Assembly: GCF_003201865.1 (NCBI RefSeq)
Contig: NZ_QJJJ01000001.1
Coordinates: 434,001-498,000, forward strand
Source of the DNA: Methylobacterium sp. B4
GTDB lineage: Bacteria > Pseudomonadota > Alphaproteobacteria > Rhizobiales > Beijerinckiaceae
Direction of reading: 5' to 3'
DNA: 64,000 nt
Shown piece by piece: positions 28,264-38,700 of the stretch. The notes under the pieces were generated by a model. That model was not told where the DNA came from. It did not search any database and saw nothing but the letters and a program-made list of their open reading frames with translations. How positions within the stretch are numbered: the first letter of the stretch is position 1; every line of letters begins with the position of its first letter. Both the position numbers and the translations under genes were made by a program.

Positions 28264-29964
28264 TCAGAGCCGGTAGCGCTCGGCGAGCGCCATCAGCCCC
28301 TGGGCCAGTTCGGTGAGGTTGGCGGAAGCCGTCTCCACCTCGCGGGTGCCGGCGGCGGTCTGCTGGCTCGCTTGGCGGATGTTCTGCAGGGCACCCATCA
28401 CCTGCTCGATGCCGAGTTGTTGCTGGTTGGTGGAGGCCACGATCTGCTGGAAGGTCTGCACCCCTTCCTCCACCCGTGCAGCCATCTCCTCGATGGTGCG
28501 AACGGTCGAATCGGTGCGGGTCTTGCCCGCGCTGGCCCGCTTCACCGCCTCCTCCGTCAGCATCACCGACGAGTTGATGCCCCGCTGGATCTCGCCGAGG
28601 ATGCCGCGCACCTGCGTGGTCGCGGACTTGGCCTGATCGGCCAGGAGCTTCATCTCGGCGGCGACGATGGCGAAGCTGCGCCCGCTCTCGCCGGCCGCCG
28701 CCGCCTCGATGGCGGCGTTGAGCGCGAGCAGGTGGGTGCGCTCGGAGATGTCGTTAACGGTGACGATGATCTCGCCGATCGCCTGCGTCTTCTCGCTCAG
28801 CGCGACGATGTTGCCGGCCACCGCCTCGCCCTGCTCGCGGATCGCCTCCATGGCCTTGGCGGTGTCGGTGGCAGCGCGCAGGCCCGAGCGGGCCGTCTGC
28901 GCTGCGGCCTGGGCGGTGGCGATCACCTCGGTGGCCCGCTTCGAGATTTGCGCGCCCGAATGCGTGATCTCGTCCACCGTCGCCGCGGTCTCCTGCACGG
29001 CGGCGAACTGCTCCTCGACGCTCGCCGCCTGTTCCTGGGCGGAGGCGCGGATTTCGGCGGCGGCGGCGTTCAGGTCGGCAGTGGCGGCGCGGTTGGTGCG
29101 GGCGAGGTCGGCGAGCCCCGCCACCATCCTGTTGAGGGTGGCGCCGAGGCGTCCGATCTCGTCGTCGCCCGTGCGCTCCAGACGTCCGGTCAGATCGCCC
29201 GCGCCGATCTGCGCGACGAAGTTCATCACGTCCTCCAGCGGGCGCACCACCGCCCGGCTGATGAGCAGCGTCACCAGAATCGAGAGGAGGATCGAGGCGC
29301 CGACCGTGATCGCCACGGAGAGGCGGCTGTTGTCGTAGATGTCGCCCACGCTGCGCTGGCCCGCCGTGATCACGCCGTCGAGGGCCGTGCGGGCGTTGGA
29401 GATGCTGCGCAGGAGCCCTTCGTGCAGACGGTTGACCTCGTCGTTCTTGGCCTCGACCGCGGCCACGTCGCGGGCATCGACAGCCAGGAGCTGCGCCTCG
29501 CTCGAAGTGCGGACCTGGCGCAGGGCCTCGTTCACCTCCTCGACGACGGCACCCAGCCGCGTCCAGGCGGTCAGGCGCTCGGCGGACAGGGCGCCCGCCT
29601 TGTACTCCCTCACCTCCGCACCGATCAGGTTGAGCAGCCGCTCGATCTCGCTGACGTTCTGCCGCCAGCTCCCCAGGAAGTCCTCCTGCCGCCCCTGCGG
29701 ACGGGCGGGCGCCGTGGCCGGTTGGCCCGCCTGCGGCTGGATCAGCACCGCGATCACCGCGTTGCGGCGCACGAGGCCCATGTTGCGGGCGATGTTGCCG
29801 AGATCGTCGAGCTGGCGCAGCACGCCGATGTCGCGAGAGACGATCAGGTCGGTCATGTCGCGCACGCTGCCGATCTGGCGCAGGGCGTAGGCCCCGAGCG
29901 CCGCCACGATCAGGCTCGCCGCGATGAAGCCGAGGAGGATGCGTTTTCCGATCGAGAGCGACAC
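28264..29964 (-). CDS. Methyl-accepting chemotaxis protein
   Basis: A 566-residue receptor starting at GTG. TM1 is near residues 7-27 ([20 protein letters not shown]); a four-helix-bundle periplasmic domain of about 170 residues follows; TM2 is [20 protein letters not shown]; then a HAMP domain and the signalling domain. The tip reads [38 protein letters not shown], a variant typical of receptors serving alternative cellular functions rather than motility. The protein ends in ERYRL, with no CheR-binding pentapeptide. It is the only receptor in the operon and probably senses a surface or envelope cue. The 124-base gap to cheA is the widest in the operon. Confidence 0.92.
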   Translation of the reverse strand: MSLSIGKRILLGFIAASLIVAALGAYALRQIGSVRDMTDLIVSRDIGVLRQLDDLGNIARNMGLVRRNAVIAVLIQPQAGQPATAPARPQGRQEDFLGSWRQNVSEIERLLNLIGAEVREYKAGALSAERLTAWTRLGAVVEEVNEALRQVRTSSEAQLLAVDARDVAAVEAKNDEVNRLHEGLLRSISNARTALDGVITAGQRSVGDIYDNSRLSVAITVGASILLSILVTLLISRAVVRPLEDVMNFVAQIGAGDLTGRLERTGDDEIGRLGATLNRMVAGLADLARTNRAATADLNAAAAEIRASAQEQAASVEEQFAAVQETAATVDEITHSGAQISKRATEVIATAQAAAQTARSGLRAATDTAKAMEAIREQGEAVAGNIVALSEKTQAIGEIIVTVNDISERTHLLALNAAIEAAAAGESGRSFAIVAAEMKLLADQAKSATTQVRGILGEIQRGINSSVMLTEEAVKRASAGKTRTDSTVRTIEEMAARVEEGVQTFQQIVASTNQQQLGIEQVMGALQNIRQASQQTAAGTREVETASANLTELAQGLMALAERYRL

Positions 29965-30013
29965 GGGCGGCAGGGCTCCGGCAGGGGCGGGATGAGCGGG
30001 CGAAACCCGTTGC

Positions 30014-30577
30014 TCAGGCGAGCGTGCGGGCGAGCAGGGCCGGCAGATCGATGAGGGAGAAACCCTCGACGATTTCGCCGGTCCGGTCCGAGCCGGGCGG
30101 TGCATAGCCCAGAAGCAGGCCGCGTCCCAGGCTTTCCGGATCGGTCGAGCGTTGGCCGATCGCGGCATCGATCCGCGCGATGCCGAGGACCCGGTCGACC
30201 ACCAGCGCCGCCGGCGGTTCCTGGGCACGCAGGCGCAGCAGATGCCCTCGGGCTTCCCCGCGCTCCGACGTCCCGTCGAAACCGAGGCAGGCGGCGAGAT
30301 CGAGTACGCTGACGATGGCCCCCGACAACGCCGTGATGCCGCGCAGGGCCGGCGGCGCGCCCGGGAGTTCGGTGCAGGCCGGTTCGGGGCCGACGCCCGC
30401 GACCGCGGTCAGCGGCACGCCGTAGCGCTCCGCCCCGCAGGCGCAGACGAGGTAGTCGGCCGTGGCCTTCGCCTGCTCCTGCTCGGCGGAACGGGCCGCC
30501 AGCGCCGCCGCGCGGGCGTCGAGCAGAGCGGCCGTGCGCGCCTGCGGGTCGGCGGCGGCGGTGAGGCCGATCTTCAT
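30014..30577 (-). CDS. cheW: CheW-like coupling protein (second copy, WspD-like)
   Basis: A 187-residue CheW domain protein with an Ala-rich, probably helical N-terminal extension of about 38 residues before the fold ([15 protein letters not shown] to LPALLART). CheW proteins tether CheA to receptors. The extension distinguishes it from the first CheW of the operon. Two CheW proteins flanking a CheR-TPR gene is the layout of Wsp and Che3 clusters. Confidence 0.88.
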   Translation of the reverse strand: MKIGLTAAADPQARTAALLDARAAALAARSAEQEQAKATADYLVCACGAERYGVPLTAVAGVGPEPACTELPGAPPALRGITALSGAIVSVLDLAACLGFDGTSERGEARGHLLRLRAQEPPAALVVDRVLGIARIDAAIGQRSTDPESLGRGLLLGYAPPGSDRTGEIVEGFSLIDLPALLARTLA

Positions 30578-30589
30578 GCGTCACTCCCG

Positions 30590-32023
30590 CTAGAGGCCGG
30601 CGAGCGTGCGGCGTGCCGCATCCACCAAGCGTGCCGCGCTCACCCCGTCGCCCTCCGGCAGAACCGTCTCGGGGGCCAGTCCTTGCGCGAGGCGCAGCGC
30701 GTTGTCGAGAGCGCGGGCGGCCTCCGCACGGCGTCCGCCGCGGGCAAGCAGCAGGCCGAGCTGGAAATGGGCCATGACGAAGCCGCGATCGAGGAACAGC
30801 GCCCCCCGCAGCGCTCGCTCCGCCTCCCGCTCCCGTCCGAGATCGAGGGCGAGCAGCCCCTCGTAGTAGCGCAAAGCCGGATCGGTGGCGTAGCCGCCGA
30901 TCTCATCCTGCAGCCGGCGCCAGGCCCGGGCGGTTTCCCCCGCATCGGCGAGCACGCGGATCTCGGCGAGCAGATCGCCCGGCGACAGGGGCAGGTCGGT
31001 GGCGGGTGCTAGCGGCGCCGGTGCTGCCGGGGGCGGAAAGATCGTCTCGGCCGGCGTCGGCGAGAGGGGGGGCGGTGCCGCGGGCAGGAACACGGGTACG
31101 GGAACAGGGATGGTCGGCGCTGCCGGCACCGCGCCGCCCGTTGGCCGGTAGGCGACCGTGCCCGGCAGGGCGACCGGGCTCAACCACTGCGCGAAGGCGG
31201 GATTGGGCTCGGCATGGCCGAGCAGCAGCCATCCTTCCGGGGTCAGGCGCTCCGAGAGAGCCCGCACGATGCGGTTCACGTGCTCGGCGCTGAAATAGAT
31301 CAGCACGTTGCGGCACAGGATCAGGTCGAAGCCGCCCGGCATCGGCTCCGATCCGTCGATCAGGCTCATAAGGTTCTGCCGCTCGAAGCGAACCATGGGG
31401 CGGAAGACCTGCCGCAACGCGTAGCCTCCCTGCGGCAGGCCCGGCCGGGCGGGGGTGCGGCGGAACCAGCGGGCGCGCTCCTCCGTGTCGAGGGTGCGCA
31501 GCGCCCAGGGGCCGTATTCCGCGGCACGTGCGGTCGCCAGCGCCGCGGCGCTGATGTCGGTGCCGAGGATCGTCACGGTCCAGTCGCCGAGCGCCTCGCC
31601 CAGAAGGTCGCGCACGAGGATGGCGATGGAATAGGGCTCGGCCCCGGTCGAGCAGCCCGCACTCCAGATCCGCAGGGTGCGGGTGGAGCGCCGCGCGGCG
31701 ATCAGGTCCGACAGGATCGTCCGGCGCAGGGCCGCGAACTGCTCGGCGTAGCGGAAGAAGAAGGTTTCGCCGATGGTGATCTCGGCTTCGAGCGCGGCCC
31801 ATTCCTCCCGGCCCGCGGCTCCGTTCAGAAGGCTGAGATAGGCGGTGCAGTCGGCGACTGCGCGAGCCCGCATGCGCTTGCGCAGGCGGTCGTAGAGCAG
31901 GTCGTCCTTGTCCTCGTAGTAATTGTGGCCGGTGCGCGCGATCACCCGCTGCTTCAGGGCCGGAAAGTCCGGATCGGCCAGGGCTCCTTTCGGGCGCCGG
32001 CTCCGCTCGGCGGGGCTGGTCAC
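30590..32023 (-). CDS. cheR: CheR-type methyltransferase with TPR tail (WspC-like)
   Basis: A 477-residue protein starting at GTG. An N-terminal CheR all-alpha domain precedes the SAM-binding domain with IWSAGCSTGAEPYS and DLILCRNVLIYF. A Pro/Ala-rich linker (about 300-335) leads to a C-terminal tetratricopeptide region (ARAWRRLQDEI, ALRYYEGLLALDLGREREAERAL, AHFQLGLLLARGG). It methylates receptor glutamates; the TPR tail replaces pentapeptide tethering and fits a receptor that lacks that pentapeptide. Twelve bases separate it from the second cheW. Confidence 0.92.
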   Translation of the reverse strand: MTSPAERSRRPKGALADPDFPALKQRVIARTGHNYYEDKDDLLYDRLRKRMRARAVADCTAYLSLLNGAAGREEWAALEAEITIGETFFFRYAEQFAALRRTILSDLIAARRSTRTLRIWSAGCSTGAEPYSIAILVRDLLGEALGDWTVTILGTDISAAALATARAAEYGPWALRTLDTEERARWFRRTPARPGLPQGGYALRQVFRPMVRFERQNLMSLIDGSEPMPGGFDLILCRNVLIYFSAEHVNRIVRALSERLTPEGWLLLGHAEPNPAFAQWLSPVALPGTVAYRPTGGAVPAAPTIPVPVPVFLPAAPPPLSPTPAETIFPPPAAPAPLAPATDLPLSPGDLLAEIRVLADAGETARAWRRLQDEIGGYATDPALRYYEGLLALDLGREREAERALRGALFLDRGFVMAHFQLGLLLARGGRRAEAARALDNALRLAQGLAPETVLPEGDGVSAARLVDAARRTLAGL

Positions 32024-32034
32024 GGGGAGAGGCC

Positions 32035-32532
32035 CTAGACGGCCCGCGCCTCGTCCTGCCCGAACCGGGCCAGCCGGCTCTTGGCTTGCCGCGTCAGCGC
32101 TTCGAGCCGCACCCGCTCCTCGAGAGTCAGGATGCGATCCAGCGAGAGGAGATGCACGAGGCGTTCGCCCTGAGCGAACTCGCCGACGACGCAGCCGTTG
32201 AGGCTGCGCGCGGCTTCGACCGGCCGCAGGGAGCCCTCCTCGACCTGCACGAGGTCGAGGGCACGGTCCACGAGGAGCGCGACGCTGCCCTCGCGGGCGA
32301 GGATGAGGTGACGGTAGGGATCTTCGCTCCCCGCCTGCCGCAGCGCGAACAGGGCGGCCAGATCGACGACGGGGACCGGCTCGCCGGCGAGGTTGAGAAA
32401 GCCGGCGAGCGGGCCGCCCGCGGCCGGCGGCGCGTGCAGGCGCGGCAGCGGGAGGATCTCGCGGATCTCACCCCGCGGCAGCGCGCAGGTCGTGCCGGCG
32501 ATGTCCAGGAGAAGGGTGGCCAGACGCGCCAT
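32035..32532 (-). CDS. cheW: CheW-like coupling protein (first copy)
   Basis: A 165-residue protein with a CheW fold (LLDIAGTTCALPRGEIREIL, LAGFLNLAGEPVPVVDLAALF, ALLVDRALDLVQVE) and a short Arg-rich C-terminal helix. It is the first gene of the chemosensory operon, 145 bases downstream of mucR on the same strand, so the operon promoter probably lies in 32533-32677, although read-through from mucR is possible. Confidence 0.88.
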   Translation of the reverse strand: MARLATLLLDIAGTTCALPRGEIREILPLPRLHAPPAAGGPLAGFLNLAGEPVPVVDLAALFALRQAGSEDPYRHLILAREGSVALLVDRALDLVQVEEGSLRPVEAARSLNGCVVGEFAQGERLVHLLSLDRILTLEERVRLEALTRQAKSRLARFGQDEARAV

Positions 32533-32677
32533 CGCATGTCCTTCGGGCGGCGCGCCGCGGGGGCGGGCGCAGAAACACCGCTCGTCATTCGATCATGCGG
32601 TTGACGCCCGCCGAAGGCAAAGGTTGCGCACACATCGACGCGAACGGCCGGTCCGGCCGTCCCGCGCGACGGGCCGT

Positions 32678-33166
32678 TCAGGCGACCTTCTGGCGGGAGC
32701 GGGACTTCGGGGCCGGCTCCGGCTCGGGCGCTGCCTCTTCCGCACGACCGCCGGGACGGCCGAGGCCGATCGACTTGGCCAGCGCCGAGCGCTGCGCGGC
32801 GTAGTTCGGGGCAACCATCGGATAGTCGTTCGGCAGGCTGTAGCGCTGACGGTACGAATAGGGGTCGAGCCCGTGCGTCCCGAGATGGCGCTTCAGGGTC
32901 TTATAGGGCTTGCCGTCGATGAAGCTGATGATCGCGTCCGGCGTGACGGACTTGCGGATCTGGGCGCTGGACGGCTTCTCGACCGCTTCCTCGACGGGCA
33001 TGGCCGCTGCGGTGGGACCGCTCAAACCGGTCAAGGCGGCGTGGACGTTCACGATCAGAGCCGGCAATTCGGAAGCGGGCACTGAATTGTTCGACACGTA
33101 GGACGATACGATGTCGCTCGCCAACTCTACGAAATCGTTGAACGATCTTTGATTTTCTTCTGTCAT
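32678..33166 (-). CDS. mucR: MucR/Ros-family transcriptional regulator with altered zinc finger
   Basis: A 162-residue H-NS-like silencer of the Ros/MucR family, with an N-terminal oligomerisation region and a C-terminal finger ending in NDYPMVAPNYAAQRSALAKSIGLG. In Ros/MucR the finger begins with Cys and uses Asp or Cys as second ligand; here the first ligand position is S81 (SFIDGK), followed by D84, H94 and H98. Loss of the cysteine resembles the zinc-independent Mesorhizobium homologues. The start at 33166 matches the family's conserved N-terminus. MucR proteins bind AT-rich sites, control exopolysaccharide and symbiosis or virulence genes and repress themselves; the AT-richer region upstream suits that. 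Confidence 0.92.
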   Translation of the reverse strand: MTEENQRSFNDFVELASDIVSSYVSNNSVPASELPALIVNVHAALTGLSGPTAAAMPVEEAVEKPSSAQIRKSVTPDAIISFIDGKPYKTLKRHLGTHGLDPYSYRQRYSLPNDYPMVAPNYAAQRSALAKSIGLGRPGGRAEEAAPEPEPAPKSRSRQKVA

Positions 33167-33558
33167 TCCGCTTGTCCGTTCCGAGGGCCCCCGCGGCGCA
33201 AGATCATACGCGTTGCACAAAGATGCAAGGCGTGAAACGTAAAAACTACGTATGCGTTGTGGGTATTGAGCGGGAAACACTCAAGTCCAACCCGTGCAGC
33301 CAAGCGTACAAGGTTAAATGCAGGGCAAGGTCGCACGGTCCAGTCGTGAAGCAGAGTGGGAACTCGCCTCTCACGCGCCACCGGGAAGCCGAATCGCCGC
33401 CGGCAGAACACGGCCTCGTGAGCGTTGCACTTCGTCCCAAGTCGCGGCCATAAACGGCACTCATCGGATGAGAGAGGTGTTGGGGGACGGGGCACCCATT
33501 CTCGACCTCCGCACGACCTCTGTTTGTCGCGGGCGCGGCGTGCTATGCGTCCTCCACC
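33167..33558. other. Divergent intergenic region mucR / metal-efflux locus
   Basis: A 392-base stretch without a convincing gene, between divergent transcripts. The mucR-proximal third is AT-richer than the surroundings, in keeping with MucR autoregulation, and holds the inverted repeat listed separately. The remainder shows no clear -35/-10 pair, tRNA or repeat. A metal-responsive promoter for the gene at 33559 would be expected in the distal part, but I cannot identify its operator. Confidence 0.5.
33237..33251. promoter_or_regulatory. Candidate operator upstream of mucR
   Basis: A perfect short inverted repeat ACGTA-AAAAC-TACGT located 71-85 bases before the mucR start, in locally AT-rich DNA. 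MucR-type proteins bind AT-rich targets containing T-A steps, and autorepression is usual. The evidence is only position and symmetry. Confidence 0.25.
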
Positions 33559-33996
33559 ATGAAGCCCGCCCGCTCCCTCGCGCTTTGGCTCGCGACGGTG
33601 ATCGTGATGATCGCCGCGACGCTGATGTCGTCCGGCGCGCAGGCGCATGAGGGTCACGCTCATGACGGGCGGATGGCCGCCGTGACGGACGTCGCCGCTC
33701 AGCCGACGCCGGATCTCGCGGCATCCCTTGGACGGCGTGTATCCGCCGATCTTTCCGACTATGCCATTTCGGCGGTGATCGACGCATCCCGTCTCGCTTG
33801 CGCCTGCCCGGCCTGTGCCTCCGGCGGTGCCTGCGGTCACGCCCCCTCCTCCTGCTGCGCGACGGGGCTCCCTCCGGCGGCCACTCCCGGCCTGCGGCCG
33901 CCGGCCCACGGCAACCGCGCTCCGGCCCGCGACGGGCCGCTCTTCTCCGGCATCGTGCCCGAGGCGCAGACCGAGCCCCCCAAACCCTTCGCCTGA
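33559..33996 (+). CDS. Secreted His/Cys-rich protein of the metal-efflux locus
   Basis: A 145-residue protein with a Sec signal peptide (1-29, ending SSGAQA). The mature N-terminus is HEGHAHDG, a metal-binding style shared by three other proteins of this locus. A cysteine cluster follows at C81, C83, C86, C92, C99 and C100 (CACPACASGGACG, SSCC), and the C-terminus is Pro-rich. It may chelate a metal ion in the periplasm or act as a sensor or chaperone. No family was recognised. No strong ribosome site precedes the ATG. Confidence 0.6.
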   Translation: MKPARSLALWLATVIVMIAATLMSSGAQAHEGHAHDGRMAAVTDVAAQPTPDLAASLGRRVSADLSDYAISAVIDASRLACACPACASGGACGHAPSSCCATGLPPAATPGLRPPAHGNRAPARDGPLFSGIVPEAQTEPPKPFA

Positions 33997-34067
33997 CGCG
34001 TGAACCCGCCCGGTGCTCCGTTTGCGCCGGGCGATCTCGATGCTCTGCGGGCGAAGGTCGTCTTCCC

Positions 34068-35780
34068 ATGTCCAAGTCATTCTCGGCGGCGCTCCGGGCG
34101 CTGGCCGTCCGGCTCGCGCTCGCCGCCGCGGCGTTGGGCGCCGGCCCATCCCTCGCCCATGAAGGCCACGATTACGGTGGCGCCCCGACAGCCCCGCCCT
34201 CGCAGGCCGCGCCGCGGGCGGAGGCTGCCTCCTTCGCCTTCGAACTCGTCGCCGTGGCGGGGAGCAGGACGGTCCGGCTCTACCTCGATCGCTTCGCCAC
34301 GAACGCCCCGGTGAACGGCGCCTCGCTCTCGGTCGAGACGCCCGACGGCCCGGTCGAGGCGGTGGCGGCGGGTGACGGCATCTACGACCTCGCGGCGCCC
34401 TGGCTCGCCCGGAGCCGCCGGCACGACCTGCTCGCCACCGTGACCGCGGAGGGCGAAACGGACGTGCTCGCCCTCGACCTGCACCTGCCGGAAGCGACCG
34501 CCGCTGGCGTTGCGTCTCCCTCTTCGGCCGAGACGCCCGCATGGCTCGCCAACATGCGCCGTCACCTCACCCATCAGGGGCCGGTGGGTGCTGCCGCCGG
34601 TGGGTTCCTGCTGGGTCTAGCCGTCATCATGCTCCTGCGCGCCCGGCGGGCCGTGCCGGCCCTTGCCGTCCTCGCCGTCACCCTGACCCTGCTCCTGGGG
34701 GGCGCCGCTCTGGCCCACGAGGGACACGGTCCGGCGGCCGAGCCGGTGCAGGGCGCAGCGCTGACGCCCGCAGCCCTCCCTGGCGCCGAGCGCGCCCGAC
34801 GCTTGCCCGACGGGGCGGTGTTCGTGCCGAAATCGACCCAGCGCCTGCTGGCCCTGCGCACCGGCGTGACCGGCCTCGCCGAGCATCGCCGCACCGTCGA
34901 ACTGCCCGGCCGCGTCATCGCCGATCCGAACGCCAGCGGCGTCGTGCAATCCTCCGTCGGCGGACGACTCGCCTCGCCGCCGGGCGGCTTCCCGAATCTC
35001 GGCACCCGCGTGCGGCGCGGGGACGTGCTCGCTACGGTGACGCCGCCGGTCCAGGCGGTCGATCAATCCGACATGCGCCAGACCCAAGGAGATCTCGACC
35101 AGCAGATCGCCATCCTGGTGCGCAGGGTCGGCCGCTACGAGCGGTTGGCCGCGACCGGCGCGGTCGCGCAGACGGCGCTCGACGACGCGCGGGCCGAACT
35201 CACCGGCCTCAAGGACCGGCGCGCCGCCCTGGACACGATCCGCCGGGCACCGGAGGAGCTGATCGCCCCCGTGGACGGCGTGGTCGCCGAGCGCGCGGCG
35301 GTTGCCGGCCAGATGGCGACTCCCGGCACGATGGTGTTCCGCATCGTCGATCCCGACAGGCTCTACGTCGAGGCGCTGAGCTTCGCGAGCCTGGAGCCCG
35401 GCGCCGCCGCCACGGCCCGGCTGCCCGACGGGCGCAGCCTGGCGCTCGCCTATCGCGGCGCGGGGCTGGCCGACCGCAACCAAGCGGTGCCGGTGCAGTT
35501 CGCGGTCACGGGCGGCAACGAGGGCGTGCGGCTCGGCCAGTTCGTCAGCGTGCTGGCGCCGACCGGCGAGGCGGCCGCGGGACTCGCCGTGCCTCGCTCC
35601 GGCGTCGTGCGCTCCGAGGGCGGTGCGATCGTCTACGAGCACGTCTCGGCCGAGCGCTTCGAGCCGCGCTTGGTGCGGGTCGAGCCCCTGGATGCGGATC
35701 GCGTCATCGTAGCGGGCGGCCTTTCGCCGGGCCGGCGCGTGGTGGTGCAGGGCGCCGAACTGCTCGATCAGGTGCGCTGA
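34068..35780 (+). CDS. RND efflux periplasmic adaptor with an extra N-terminal domain and TM hairpin
   Basis: A 570-residue membrane-fusion protein. Residues 1-27 are a signal peptide followed by HEGHDYGG; residues about 50-150 form a beta-rich domain; two hydrophobic stretches (about 180-225) form a hairpin; a second HEGHG follows; then the HlyD/CusB-like adaptor (VELPGRVIADP, barrel-sandwich and coiled-coil RYERLAATGAVAQTALDDA, TPGTMVFRIVDPDRLYVEA). Usual adaptors have about 380-420 residues, so about 170 extra residues precede the canonical part, which itself starts with a signal-like segment. This looks like fusion of two exported proteins. The RND pump begins 12 bases after its stop. Confidence 0.85.
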   Translation: MSKSFSAALRALAVRLALAAAALGAGPSLAHEGHDYGGAPTAPPSQAAPRAEAASFAFELVAVAGSRTVRLYLDRFATNAPVNGASLSVETPDGPVEAVAAGDGIYDLAAPWLARSRRHDLLATVTAEGETDVLALDLHLPEATAAGVASPSSAETPAWLANMRRHLTHQGPVGAAAGGFLLGLAVIMLLRARRAVPALAVLAVTLTLLLGGAALAHEGHGPAAEPVQGAALTPAALPGAERARRLPDGAVFVPKSTQRLLALRTGVTGLAEHRRTVELPGRVIADPNASGVVQSSVGGRLASPPGGFPNLGTRVRRGDVLATVTPPVQAVDQSDMRQTQGDLDQQIAILVRRVGRYERLAATGAVAQTALDDARAELTGLKDRRAALDTIRRAPEELIAPVDGVVAERAAVAGQMATPGTMVFRIVDPDRLYVEALSFASLEPGAAATARLPDGRSLALAYRGAGLADRNQAVPVQFAVTGGNEGVRLGQFVSVLAPTGEAAAGLAVPRSGVVRSEGGAIVYEHVSAERFEPRLVRVEPLDADRVIVAGGLSPGRRVVVQGAELLDQVR

Positions 35781-35792
35781 GGGAGCCGGCTC

Positions 35793-38700
35793 ATGTTCGC
35801 ACTCCTCGTCCGCGGCGCCCTTCTCAACCGGGTGCTGGTCTTGGCCCTCTGCCTCGCCCTCGTCCTCGCGGGTGGGCTCGCCCTCACCCGGCTGCCCGTC
35901 GACGTGCTCCCCGATCTCAACCGCCCCACCGTCACGGTGATGACGGAGGCCGAGGGTTACGCCCCGCCGGAGGTCGAGCAACTCGTCACCTACCCGATCG
36001 AGACGCGGATGAACGGCCTGCCGGGCGTGACCCGCGTGCGCTCCGTGTCGAGTGCCGGCCTGTCCATCGTCACCGTCGAGTTCGCCTGGGAGACCGACCT
36101 CTACCGCGACCGCCAGTTCGTGGCCGAGCGCCTCGCCCTGGTCCGCTCGGAACTGCCGGCGGGCGTCACTCCGCAGATGGGGCCGGTCGCCTCGATCATG
36201 GGCGGCATCCTCCTCGTCGCGGTGACGGGCGAGGCGTCGAGCCCGATGCAGCTGCGCGAGACCGCCGACTTCACCCTCCGGCCGCGCCTGCTCTCCATTC
36301 CCGGCGTCGCCCAGGTGATCCCCATCGGCGGCGAGGTGCGGCAGTTCCGGGTCAGCCCGAACCCGGCCGCGATGCGCGCGCTCGGCGTCAGCACCGAGGC
36401 GCTGACCAACGCGCTTTCCGGCTTCGGCACCAATGCCGGCGGAGGGTTCAGCGACGCCAATGCCCGCGAGATCTTGATCCGCAATATCGGCCGGACCCTG
36501 AACCTGGAGGATCTGCGCAACCTCGTGATCCCGGCGGGCCCCCAGGGCGCCACCGCGGCGGCCGACCTGCCCGGCACCGGGAATCCGGCGATCGAGGGCC
36601 GGGTCTACCTGCGCCAGATCGCGGAGGTCGATTTCGCCCCTCGGCCCAAGCGCGGCGACGGCGGCTACCGGGGTGAGCCGGCGGTGATCCTCTCGGTCGA
36701 GAAGCAGCCCGGCATCGACACCGTGCGTCTCACGCAATCCGTCGAGGCCGCGCTCAAGGAGATCGCGCCGAGTCTGCCCGCGGGCATCGATGCCCAGAAG
36801 ATCCTGTTCCGTCAGGCCGACTTCATCGAGGCCTCGCTCACCAACTTGGAGCGGGTTCTGCTGGAGGCGATCGCCGTCGTGGCGCTGGTGCTGTTCGCCT
36901 TCCTGATGAACGTGCGCACCACCCTGATCTCGTTGACCGCGATTCCCGTCTCGATCCTCGCCACCGCGGTCGTGTTCTGGCTGCTCGGCTTCTCGATCAA
37001 CACGATGACCTTGGGTGGACTCGCCATCGCGATCGGCGAGTTGGTCGATGATGCCGTGGTCGACGTCGAGAACATCTTTCGGAGATTGCGCGAGAACCGG
37101 GCCGAGGGCTCGCCGCGAAGCGTGTTCGATGTCGTGGTGTCGGCCTCCGCCGAGGTGCGGTCGGGCATCGTCTACGCGACGGCGATCATCGTGCTCGTCT
37201 TCGTGCCGCTCTTCGCCCTCTCCGGCATCGAGGGACGGCTCTTCGCGCCGCTGGGTCAGGCCTACATCGTGGCGATCCTGGCGAGCCTGCTCGTCTCGGT
37301 GACGCTCACGCCCGTACTCGCCTCCTACCTCCTGCCGGGCATGAAGTCGCTGGCCGAGCACGAGCCCGCCCTGGTGCGTCGGCTCAAGGCCGGCAACGCG
37401 GTGGTCCTGAAGCACGCGCTGGCCCATCCGCGGGTGCTTGTCACCGCCGTCGTCCTCGGCGTCGTCGGCGCGGGTCTGGCGGCCGCGCAATTGCCACGCG
37501 CCTTCCTGCCGTCCTTCAACGAGGGCTCGCTGACGATCAACGCGACGTTCCGGCCCGGCATCTCGCTCGCCGAGAGCAGCCGCGTCGGCGCCATCGCCGA
37601 GCGGCTTCTTCTCGACCTGCCGGAAGTCGTCACCGTCGGCCGGCGCACGGGCCGGGCGGAGCTCGACGAGCATGCCGAGGGCGTCCACTCATCCGATCTC
37701 GAAGTGCGGCTGAGGCCGGGCCGTCCCCGCGAGGCGGTGATCGCCGAGATCCGCGAGCGGCTGGCGGTCCTGCCGCTGACGGTGAATGTCGGCCAGCCGA
37801 TCTCGCACCGGCTCGACCACATGCTCTCGGGCGTGCGCGCCGAGATCGCCCTGAAGCTCGTCGGCGACGACCTCGACGCCCTCCGAAATGCGGCGGAAGG
37901 CCTTCGCGAAGAAATCGCGGCCGAGGTCCCCGGCGTCGCCGACCTTCAGGTCGAGCGGCAGGTGCGCATCCCGCAGCTCGACATCCGGGTCGATTACGGT
38001 CGCGCCGCGCTCTACGGCGTCTCGCCGGCCAGCGTGGTCGAGACGATCGCGCGGCTCGCCAATGGGCGCACCCTCTCGACCATCGCCGACGGGCCGCGCC
38101 GCTTCGACGTGACCCTGCGCCTGCCGGAGGCCCGGCGCAGCCCGCAGGCGCTCGGCGACCTGCTGATCGAGACACCCTCGGGCTGGTTCCCGGCCCGCGA
38201 GATCGCCGACATCCGCGAGACCGACGGGCCGAACCAGATCCTGCGCGAGAACGGCCGTCGGCGCATCGTCGTGCAGGCGAATTCCGATGACCGCACCGAC
38301 ATGGGCACGATCGTTGCCGGCATCCGCCGCGTCATCGACGGGACGCGTCTACCCGAAGGCGTCAGCGCGCGGCTCGAGGGCACCTACGAGGCACAGGGCG
38401 AGGCGGCGCGCACGATCGGGCTGCTCAGCCTCGTCTCGCTCACCCTCGTCTTCGCCCTGTTGCACGGGCGCTACCGCTCGGTGCCGCTGGCGCTCATCGT
38501 GATGGGCAACGTGCCGCTCGCGCTGATCGGCAGCGTCGCCGCGCTCTGGATCGCGGGCCTGCCGCTCTCGGTCGCCTCGATGATCGGTTTCGTGACGCTC
38601 ACCGGCATCGTCGCCCGCAATGGCATCCTCAAGATCAGCCACATGCTGAATCTGAGCCTCGACGAGGGGTTGCCCCTCGGGCCGGCCCTGGTGATCCGGG

